NCBI GenBank assembly: GCA_021828475.1 | Contig: JAJZIY010000001.1 | Coordinates: forward strand, 62,001-126,000 | Source of the DNA: Actinomycetes bacterium | GTDB lineage: Bacteria; Actinomycetota; Acidimicrobiia; Acidimicrobiales; Palsa-688 | DNA length: 64,000 bases | Direction of reading: 5' to 3' | In this document: positions 41,952 through 50,000 of the stretch, piece by piece | How the letters are laid out: the number at the start of each line of letters is the position of its first letter | How positions within the stretch are numbered: position 1 is the stretch's first letter | Program-made: the position numbers and the translations under genes | The notes under the pieces: model-generated | What the model was told of the DNA's origin: nothing | Databases searched by the model: none | Seen by the model: the letters and a program-made list of their open reading frames with translations, nothing else

Positions 41952-43094
41952 TTGCAGCTGTACGACACGGCACGCCGGGCGGTGGTGCCTTTCGAGCCGG
42001 CAGCCGGCCCCGGGGGCACGGTGACGATATACACCTGCGGCATAACCCCCTACGACGCCGCCCACCTCGGCCACGCCGCCACGTACCTCGCCTACGACGT
42101 CCTGCAGCGTCGCCTGCGTGACCTCGGGTACAAGACCATGCTCGTGCGCAACGTCACCGACGTGGACGACGACATACTCCGCAAGGCTCGCGAGCTCGGT
42201 GTCCACTACCTGGACCTGGCGGCGGAGGAGGTGGCCCGCTTCTCGGCCGACATGGGCGCACTTGGCCTGCTGCCTGCGGCCAGCGAGCCGCGGGCGACCT
42301 CGGCCATCCCGGACATCCTCGGCTTCATAGGGATGGTCCTGGCCAATGGTCACGCCTACCAGGCCTCCGGCGCCGTGTACTTCGACGTCTCGTCCTGGCC
42401 GTCTTTCGGGAGCGTGAGCCACTACGACCGTGCGCGCATGTTGGAACTGGCCCGCGAGCGTGGTGGCAACCCGGACGACCCCAACAAGGACGACCCTCTC
42501 GACTTCGTGTTGTGGCAGCCGTCGGCTCCGGACGAGCCGGCGTGGGACTCCCTGTGGGGACGGGGGCGCCCTGGCTGGCACATCGAGTGCTCGGCGCTGG
42601 TGGTGCGCGAGCTGGGCGTCACCATCGACCTGCACGGTGGCGGCTCCGACCTCATCTTCCCGCACCACGAGTGCGAGTCGGCCCAGTCGCAGGCCGCTAC
42701 GGGGCAGCCCTTCGTCCGGCACTGGGCGCACACCGGGATGGTCTGCTACGAGGGCACCAAGATGTCCAAGTCGCTCGGCAACCTGGTGTTCGTCAGGGAC
42801 CTGCTCGAGCAGTGGGAGCCTGCTGCCCTGCGCCTGGCCGTCCTGGGCAACCACTACCGATCGGACTGGTCCTGGGAGCCGTCCCTGCTGGACGAGGCGG
42901 CTGACCGCCTCGTGCGCTGGCGGCGCGCACCTGACAGGGGCGGGCCGGCGTTTGCGGTGGCAGCGGTGCGCGAGGCGCTCGACGACGACCTCGCCACGCC
43001 CGGCGCCATAGGGGCCATCGATGCGGCCGCCGCCAAGGGTGCCGGACTCGAGGATCTGGGCCGGGCTGCAGCGCTGCTCGGCGTCGTGCTCTGA
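41952..43094 (+). CDS. mshC: L-cysteine:GlcN-Ins ligase, mycothiol synthesis
   Basis: 380 aa from a TTG. A class I cysteinyl-tRNA-synthetase-like enzyme that joins Cys to GlcN-inositol. It reads TIYTCGITPYDAAHLGHAATY; Ile-Thr-Pro-Tyr-Asp in this loop separates MshC from CysS. HIGH-type motif HLGH, zinc ligands Cys/His in GWHIECSALV and FPHHECESAQ, and KMSKS (GTKMSKSLGN). It lacks the tRNA anticodon-binding part of CysS, as expected. It marks a mycothiol-making actinobacterium. Confidence 0.92.
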   Translation: MQLYDTARRAVVPFEPAAGPGGTVTIYTCGITPYDAAHLGHAATYLAYDVLQRRLRDLGYKTMLVRNVTDVDDDILRKARELGVHYLDLAAEEVARFSADMGALGLLPAASEPRATSAIPDILGFIGMVLANGHAYQASGAVYFDVSSWPSFGSVSHYDRARMLELARERGGNPDDPNKDDPLDFVLWQPSAPDEPAWDSLWGRGRPGWHIECSALVVRELGVTIDLHGGGSDLIFPHHECESAQSQAATGQPFVRHWAHTGMVCYEGTKMSKSLGNLVFVRDLLEQWEPAALRLAVLGNHYRSDWSWEPSLLDEAADRLVRWRRAPDRGGPAFAVAAVREALDDDLATPGAIGAIDAAAAKGAGLEDLGRAAALLGVVL

Positions 43095-43160
43095 CGCCGG
43101 GCACGGCCGAGGCTCCGCCGGGGCCACCGGGGGGCCGCCTCGGGGGCTGCGGCGGTTAGC

Positions 43161-43613
43161 ATGCCGCCCATGCCGCTCCAGGGAGAGTACGAGCCGAGCC
43201 CGGCCCAGTGGGTGCGTGACCAGGTGGAGGAGTACGAGAGGTCGGCGGGTACGAGGGCCAACACGCTGCAGGGGACAGCGTGGCCCGTCGTCGTCGTCAC
43301 CACCCGAGGGCACCGCACAGGCAAGATCCGTAAGTTCGCTCTCATGCGGGTCGAGCACGCAGGGGAGTACGCGCTCGTGGCCTCCAAGGGCGGGGCACCC
43401 GAGCACCCCCTCTGGTACCACAACCTCGAGGCCGATCCCACTGCCGTCACGATCCAGGACGGGCCCGAGGCCCTCGAGTTCGAGGTGAGAGAGGTCACGG
43501 GAGACGAGCGGGTCATTTGGTGGGAACGTGCGGTCGCCGCCTACCCGCCCTACGCCGACTACCAGGCCAGGACAGCCCGGGAGATCCCGGTCCTCGTGGC
43601 GAGGCGCCGCTGA
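43161..43613 (+). CDS. F420-dependent nitroreductase/quinone reductase family (Ddn-like)
   Basis: 150 aa. ATG 43161 (MPPMPLQ) or ATG 43170. Split-barrel fold: WPVVVVTTRGHRTGKIRKFALMRVEHAGEYALVASKGGAPEHPLWYHNLEADP, with Lys/Arg and Ser-Lys-Gly-Gly residues that bind F420 in Ddn relatives, and WERAVAAYPPYADYQARTAREIPV at the C-terminus. Members reduce quinones, nitroimidazoles or other substrates with F420H2. Upstream npdG could supply or recycle F420H2. Confidence 0.88.
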   Translation: MPPMPLQGEYEPSPAQWVRDQVEEYERSAGTRANTLQGTAWPVVVVTTRGHRTGKIRKFALMRVEHAGEYALVASKGGAPEHPLWYHNLEADPTAVTIQDGPEALEFEVREVTGDERVIWWERAVAAYPPYADYQARTAREIPVLVARRR

Positions 43614-43697
43614 GCGAGCCGCCTCGACGCAGGCCCGGCACCGCCCCTCGGAGCAAAGACCTGCGTCCCAGGGGCAGGGGCCCATATCATTACCGGG

Positions 43698-45824
43698 ATG
43701 CCCGACCACGACACTGCCGACCAGGCCAGGACGATAACGGTAACGCTCCCTGACGGTTCGAGCCGCCAGTTGGGGGCGGGTGCGACCGGTACGGACCTTG
43801 CCGCCGAGATCGGCCCAGGGCTGGCCAGGGCGGCTGTTGCGGTGGTGGTGGACGGAGCGGAGCGAGACCTGTCCTCGTCCTTACCAGACGGCGCCACGGT
43901 GAGCGTGCTCACGGTCGCCTCGCCCGAGGGGCGCGCAGTGCTGCGCCACTCGACGGCGCATGTCATGGCGCAAGCCGTCACCCGGCTCTGGCCGGGCGCT
44001 CGGTACGCCATCGGGCCGGCCATCGAGGACGGCTTCTACTACGACTTCGAGCTGCCTGGCGGCGCCCACTTCTCGGACGAGGACATCGAGCGCATCGAGG
44101 CGGTCATGCGCGAGATCGTCGCCGAGGACCAGCCCTTCGTGCGCGAGGAGCACTCGCTGAGCGAGGGCCTGCAGCTCTTCTCTGAGCAGCCGTACAAGCG
44201 GGAGATCATCGAGGGTGTCGCAGCCGTCGGGCACGAAGCCTCTGCAGAGGGGGCGGCGTCCGGCGGCGTCAGCACCTACCGCAACCCGGCCAGGGCCGCC
44301 GGCGCGCAGCTGCCGGCTTCGCCCGTGCAGGCAGGGACCGGCACCGGGGCCCTCCCCGGATCCCCGTTGAGCCCGGCGAGTACCGCCCGCGATTTCGTCG
44401 ACCTGTGCCGGGGCCCGCACGTGCCCTCGACCGGCCGCCTCGGTCATTTCAAGTTGACCAAGCTGGCTGCGGCCTACTGGCGGGGGGACGAGCACAGGCC
44501 TCAGCTGCAGCGGGTGTACGGCACGGCGTGGGAGTCGCGCGCAGCGCTGGAGGAGCACCTGGCAAGGGTGGCCGAGGCCGAACGGCGCGACCATCGCAGG
44601 TTGGGGGCGGAGCTGGACCTGTTCCATTTCCCACCCGAGATCGGAGGCGGGCTCGTCGTGTTCCACCCCAAGGGCGGCCTGGTGCGCCGGCTCATGGAGG
44701 ACTACGCCAGGAGCGAGCACGAGCGCGCCGGTTACGAGTTCGTCTACACGCCCCACATCACCAAGTCGACGCTGTTCGAGACCTCGGGGCACCTGGGCTG
44801 GTACGCGGACGGGATGTACCCCCCCATGGAGATGGAAGGCGCCTCGTACTACCCAAAGCCGATGAACTGTCCGATGCACATCCTGATCTACACGAGCCGG
44901 CAACGCTCCTACCGCGAGCTCCCGCTCCGGTTGTTCGAGTTCGGCACCGTCTACCGCTTCGAACGCTCAGGTGTGCTCAACGGGCTCTTGCGCGCGCGTG
45001 GGTTCACACAGGACGACAGCCACATCTTCTGTGCCAGCGAGCAGCTCGAGGGTGAGCTCTCCAGCTTGCTCGCCTTCGTGCTCAAGCTGCTCCGCCGTTT
45101 CGGGCTCACGGAGTTCGAGGTGGAGCTGTCGACCCGGCCCGAAAAGTACATCGGCACACTGGAGGAGTGGGAGCGGGCGACGGAGGCATTGCGCGCCGCC
45201 ATGGAGTCAGCGGGTGTCCCCTACAGCGTGTCGGAGGGTGGGGGCGCCTTCTACGCCCCGAAGATCGACGTGCACGTCCGCGACGCCATCGGCCGGCGCT
45301 GGCAGGTGTCCACGATCCAGGTGGACCTGCAGATGCCCCAGCGCTTCGACATGGAGTACGTCGGGGCCGACAACGCCAGGCACCGGCCTTACATGGTGCA
45401 CCGCGCCCTGTTCGGTTCGGTCGAGCGCTTCTTCGGGATCCTGGTGGAGCACTATGCCGGGGCCTTCCCCCTGTGGCTGGCGCCCGTCCAGGTCCAGGTG
45501 CTGCCCGTGCGGGACGACCACGCCCAGTACGCCGCGTCGGTGGCGGACCGCCTGAGGGACGCAGGCTTCAGGGTCGCCGTGGTGCCGGCCGACGAGCCGC
45601 TCGGCGCCCGGGTCCGACGGGGCAAGCTCGAAAAAGTCCCCTATGTGCTGGTCGTCGGCGACGATGACGTTACCGCCGGCACGGTGGGCGTCAACAGCCG
45701 CGGTTCTGAGCGGCCCGAGCGTGGGGTGTCGTTGGCGGAGCTCGTGACCCGGCTCTCTGCCGAGGCGCAGCCCGAACACGACCAGGCCGGCCGATCAGGC
45801 CCGGCCTGTGCCGGGACGCCTTGA
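43698..45824 (+). CDS. thrS: Threonyl-tRNA synthetase with insert in the editing domain
   Basis: 708 aa. TGS domain (about 10-75), editing domain with HSTAHVMAQAV, a class II catalytic core from about 310 (FHPKGG motif 1; FRFE-like RFERSGVLNGLLRARGFTQDD motif 2; HRALFGSVERFFGILVEH motif 3) and a C-terminal anticodon domain (VQVLPVRDDH). An extra Ala/Ser/Gly/Pro-rich segment of about 50 residues at about 183-233 interrupts the editing domain just before FVDLCRGPHV, which holds metal-site residues. Usual length is about 640-690, so the insert explains the excess. The HIT gene overlaps the 3' end. Confidence 0.94.
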   Translation: MPDHDTADQARTITVTLPDGSSRQLGAGATGTDLAAEIGPGLARAAVAVVVDGAERDLSSSLPDGATVSVLTVASPEGRAVLRHSTAHVMAQAVTRLWPGARYAIGPAIEDGFYYDFELPGGAHFSDEDIERIEAVMREIVAEDQPFVREEHSLSEGLQLFSEQPYKREIIEGVAAVGHEASAEGAASGGVSTYRNPARAAGAQLPASPVQAGTGTGALPGSPLSPASTARDFVDLCRGPHVPSTGRLGHFKLTKLAAAYWRGDEHRPQLQRVYGTAWESRAALEEHLARVAEAERRDHRRLGAELDLFHFPPEIGGGLVVFHPKGGLVRRLMEDYARSEHERAGYEFVYTPHITKSTLFETSGHLGWYADGMYPPMEMEGASYYPKPMNCPMHILIYTSRQRSYRELPLRLFEFGTVYRFERSGVLNGLLRARGFTQDDSHIFCASEQLEGELSSLLAFVLKLLRRFGLTEFEVELSTRPEKYIGTLEEWERATEALRAAMESAGVPYSVSEGGGAFYAPKIDVHVRDAIGRRWQVSTIQVDLQMPQRFDMEYVGADNARHRPYMVHRALFGSVERFFGILVEHYAGAFPLWLAPVQVQVLPVRDDHAQYAASVADRLRDAGFRVAVVPADEPLGARVRRGKLEKVPYVLVVGDDDVTAGTVGVNSRGSERPERGVSLAELVTRLSAEAQPEHDQAGRSGPACAGTP

Positions 45825-46350
45825 GGTGGCGCACCTCGACCACTTGTGGGCTGGCTGGCGCTCCGCTTTCGTCTCGGGGGCCACGGAGGCGCCGCCCGAG
45901 CCCGGTGGCGGCGAGAGCTGCGTCTTCTGCCGCATACTCGCCAGCGGCCTGGCGGACACGGAGACCAACATCATCTGGCGCCACCCCGGTGGCCAGGTCG
46001 TGACACTGCTCAACGCCTACCCATACACGAGCGGGCATCTGATGGCGATGCCGGTGCGTCACGTGGCCGAGCTGGAGGATCTCTCGGCCGATGAGGCGGC
46101 CCAGCTCTGGGAGGCTGTCACCAGGGCTGTCGCCGCCCTCAAGGCTGCTTACAGGCCGGGTGGGGTCAACCTGGGGGCCAACCTGGGCCGGGCCGCAGGT
46201 GCCGGTGTCCCGGGCCACTTCCACATGCACGTCCTGCCCCGCTGGGTGGGGGACACCAACTTCATGACGGCCGTTGCCGACGCCCGCGTGCTCCCGGAGC
46301 CCTTGTGCGAGAGCGCGGCCAAGCTCCGCACCGCTTGGCCGGCCGGTTGA
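45808..46350 (+). CDS. HIT-family hydrolase/phosphorylase
   Basis: 180 aa from GTG 45808, overlapping thrS by 17 bp. ESCVFCRIL gives a zinc-type CxxC at the N-terminus; NAYPYTSGHLMAMPVRHVAEL; and the histidine triad HFHMHVLPRW with the nucleophilic middle His. Actinobacterial proteins of this type act on diadenosine polyphosphates (Ap4A). The thrS-HIT pairing is common in Actinobacteria and may link removal of Ap4A made by synthetases. The usual pgsA does not follow here. Confidence 0.9.
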   Translation: MPGRLEVAHLDHLWAGWRSAFVSGATEAPPEPGGGESCVFCRILASGLADTETNIIWRHPGGQVVTLLNAYPYTSGHLMAMPVRHVAELEDLSADEAAQLWEAVTRAVAALKAAYRPGGVNLGANLGRAAGAGVPGHFHMHVLPRWVGDTNFMTAVADARVLPEPLCESAAKLRTAWPAG

Positions 46351-46416
46351 GCCGCCAGCCGGTCCGCGCCGGTTGAGCCACCGGACGGCCCTTCTCGGCC
46401 GGTCGTTCTTCCACCT

Positions 46417-46530
46417 CTCATCGCCGGCCCGTTCGGGTCGGGCCTGCACGCCGCCTTCGATCTTGCCGCGGCCGGCTGTCTCGTAGCGGCCGTCGCCTCC
46501 CGGGCGCGGGGCAAGCGCTACGTCCATGAG
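46417..46530 (+). pseudogene. Possible remnant of an MFS transporter C-terminus
   Basis: In the 339-bp gap after the HIT gene, one frame without a start reads LIAGPFGSGLHAAFDLAAAG then CLVAAVASRARGKRYVHE. This resembles the last TM helix and Arg-Gly-Lys-Arg-Tyr-Val-His-Glu tail of MFS exporters. Nothing of the remaining transporter is present. The rest of the gap holds no gene that I can support. Chance similarity in GC-rich DNA is possible. Confidence 0.3.
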
Positions 46531-46689
46531 GCGGACGAGCAGGGCCGGGGGCCCGGCGAGCCCGGGGGACGCCGGGTGCAGGTAGGGGCGGGGCCATGCT
46601 CCTCCGGGCCCTGCCGACGAGGTACAGTCCCCCACAGCCTTCCGGCCAAGGCGAGCCGGTCGAACTGCAAACTCAGGAGGTAGGCGCTA

Positions 46690-46971
46690 GTGGGACGTGT
46701 CCTCGGTAGTGACGAAGCAGTGAACCTGATCTCGCAAATGCAGGGCATCCTCAACGGGAGCCTGGAGAGCACCATCCGCAACCTGGACACTCTGGGCAAC
46801 AACCTTTCGGACCCCAACGTGTGGGACGGCAACCTGGCCGGCCAGTTCCGGGACCAGGTCTGGCCGCAGTGCCGGACGTCGTTCCAGACGACGTTGCGCC
46901 AATTGCAGGACTTGCACAACTCCCTTTCGAGGATCCAGTCCCAGATACTCGCCGCCGGCGGCAACGGCTGA
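46690..46971 (+). CDS. WXG100-like type VII secretion substrate
   Basis: 93 aa from GTG 46690, with AGGAGG nine bases upstream. Two helices are joined by a central turn containing Trp-Asp-Gly (DPNVWDGNLAGQFRD), the WXG position at about residue 45. Flanking helices are amphipathic (INGSLE..., FQTTLRQLQDLHNSLSRIQSQIL). Size, turn and helices fit ESX/WXG100 proteins. The gene is convergent with the kinase/FtsK-type protein at 47016, 44 bp away, which would be its motor. No signal peptide, as expected. Confidence 0.82.
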   Translation: MGRVLGSDEAVNLISQMQGILNGSLESTIRNLDTLGNNLSDPNVWDGNLAGQFRDQVWPQCRTSFQTTLRQLQDLHNSLSRIQSQILAAGGNG

Positions 46972-47015
46972 GCAGGCAGCCCGACAACGGCGGAGCTGAG
47001 GGGGGCGGTGCCTGG

Positions 47016-50000
47016 TCAGGGTATGGCGACCTGGGCCAGGACGGCCTCCCCGTTGCAGACCACGAACCCGCGACCCGGCGGCACGGCGACGTGCAGGCGG
47101 TAGGGGAGCCGGGCCCCGAGAAGTTCACCGTCACGCTCCAGGGCGGGCTGCAGCAAGACGCCCGAGCGTGACCGCCTGACGGCGTTGGTCCAGTGGCCGT
47201 ACATCGACCGCACCGTGTCCGGCCGTCCGGCGGCGAAGACCCTCACGTGGGGGTGGGCATTGTTGACCAGGGTCGCCAGCCCGGCGTCAGTGTCGCCGAG
47301 GGACTCGACGTCGTCCACCAGGACCAGGACCGGGCCGGCGATGACCAGCGCGCGCGCAGCCAGTTCCGCCAGTTCGTCAGGGGAGGTGGCGCATTGTTCG
47401 ACCAGGGGGTGCGAGCGCAGGGGAGAGCGGCGCGCTCCGTAGGCGAGGACCCTGGCCCGGCCTCCGGTCGCCTCAGCCAGGCACGCGGCCGCCGTGAGCA
47501 GGGCGGTGCTCTTGCCTGAGCGGGCCGGCCCGCAGACCAGGGCGCTCTCGCCTTCGTAGAGCGAGAGGACCGCTGGCGCCCCGTCGCTCTCGCGCTGCCC
47601 GAGGGCGAGGTCCCAGCGCTCGTCGACGACCGCGGAACTGCCGGCTATTTCGGAGATGGGCACGCTGTCGCGCAGGGTGACGAGGGGCTGGGGCCGTCCC
47701 GGCGCGCCCGTCTCGTGCACCCGTGAGGCTATCTCCGTCACGGCGCTCGCCAGCGACGGGCTGGGCAGGGCGACCTGCACCACCTGAGCGTTGGCCGCCA
47801 TCACCGCCCGCCCCGGTACGAAGGTCGGGAGTTTGGCTCGGGGAATGCCGACGTTGGCGAACTCGGCGATGTCAGCCAGCCTGAACATGTACTTGGTCGG
47901 GGTGCAGCCGGCTATCGCAGCTGGGAGCGCGCCGAAGCGGGAAACCCCTCCGGCGACGTAGATACCGACGTCAGGGCCTTCGGACCAGGCTCTCACGAAC
48001 TGGTCCCAGTAGGTCCCTACCTGGTGGTCCTCGTACGAGGCACGAAGCGACTCCAGGTTGTCCACGACGACCAGGATGACCGGGCGGGGCCCGAGGGGGG
48101 ACGTGCCCGCCCTGCGGTTGGCCAGCTCGCGCGTGAGCGTCGCCAAGAGCTGGATCTGCATCTCGCGGTCCGACGCCTTGACGACCGAGCCGCAGTGGGG
48201 GAGCCCCGCAAGTGGTGCCAGGTCACCTGCCCCGGAGTCCACCACGTACAGGTGCCGTCTGGCCGGCGGCCCGCCGGCAGCGAAAGCGAGCGCTACCGAA
48301 GCGAGCGCCGTCGTGGTGCCGGAGCCGAGGACGCCGTACATGAGCAGGTTGCCGTTGCGCATGGGCCAGCCGACCGGGTAGCGGGTCTGCCTGTCAGGGT
48401 CGTCGGCCAGGGCGAAGTAGACATCGTCAGGGGCCCTCGACAGATCGAGCGGCACGGCGGCGAGGTCCTGCAGGGTCAACTTGGCCGGCAGGGCCGGTGG
48501 CCAGGGTGCGCGGGGCCGGGTCTCCCCGCTGCCGGCGAACGCCGCGGCTATGGCGCCGATCAGGGCCTGCAGCTCGGTGGTGCCGGCCGCCGCCGCGGCG
48601 TCGGGCAGTGCAACCGGCGCGGGCTGGTAGAGGAACGGTGCGAGCTCGGCGGCGGCGTGGTCCGCACCTCCCACCCGCCCCGTGGACCAGCCGGTCTGTA
48701 TGGGCACCACCTCGCCCTGGCCCACCCGGAAGTACCCCCGTCCCTTGTGGTCGATCTCCGCCGCTTCGCCGGTGCCGACCACGTCGAGCGAGTCCTGGCG
48801 GTCCTCGACCTGGAGGCAGATCCGCAGCCGGGTGTTGGTACGGATCTCGGCGTTCACCGCCGTCGAGGGCTTCTGCGTCGCCAGGACCAGGTGAACGCCG
48901 AGCGAGCGTCCCCGGGCGGTGAGGTCGGCGAGAGCGCCGATCTCCTCGGAGAGCTCCTTGGCCATCGCAGCGAACTCGTCGATGATCACGACGAGGCGGG
49001 GCAGGGCCTGCGCCTGTGACGCCATCGGGTCCCCCATGGCCCGGCGTTCGTTGAGCTCCGAGAGGTCCTTGACCCCTGCCTGGTCGAAAACCAGCTCCCG
49101 GTGGACCAGCTCGGCCCTGAGGCAGCGCAAGGCCCTCTTGGCCAAGCTGACGTCGAGGTCGCTGGCCATGCCCACCGTGTGAGGGAGCTCGGCCAGTTCG
49201 ACGAACGTCGAGCCACCCTTGAAGTCGAACAGGCCGAAGGTGAGCTCGCTCGGGGGGTAGGAGGCCGCCAGGGCCGCGACGAGGGTCTTGAGGAGCTCGC
49301 TCTTGCCTGAACCGGTGGTGCCCCCGATGAGGCCGTGCGGGCCGTGCTTGTCCAGGTCGAGGGTGAAGACGCCGTCACCGGCCATGCCTATCGCGGCCCG
49401 AAGCGACGAGGTGCCCCGGTTTGCGGCCCATTTTGCGGCGACAGCGGCGGGCGACCAGTCGTCGACGCCGAAAAGGGCCCCGAGGCGGACTGTGCCCGGC
49501 AGGGCGGCGCCCTCGTCGTGTACCTCGGGGTCCTCCAGCCTGGCCAGCGACATGGCGCAGGCGCGGGCGAGGTCCGGCGGCAGTCCGGCAGGCCTGACTG
49601 CCGCCGGCGCGCCCCCTTGTTGAGGGCGGTGGAGCGTGGCCTCGGCCAGTTCCGATACCACCAGCACCTCCGAGCAGACCGACGGCAGGCGGTCCGGGCT
49701 GGAGGCGACCACTATGCCAGCGGCCCGTCCAGCCGCTCCGTCCAGGAGCTGGCGGGCGGGCGAGCCCTGCCTGGTCAGTAGGTCCTCTCCGTCGACCAGG
49801 TACAGGGTCGTACGTCCTTCGAGTGGGAGGGCGCCCCCCAAAGCGGCGGCCGGGACCGGCGCCGCTGCGGTGGTGGTACCGGTGAGCAGCGCGTTGAGCA
49901 GGTCGGCGACGGCCTGCGGCCCTGCCGCCACCAGCCTGCGCTGGCCCCCACCTGTGCCATGGCGAACGTGGGGCAGCCACTTGGCCCATCCCCAGTCGGC

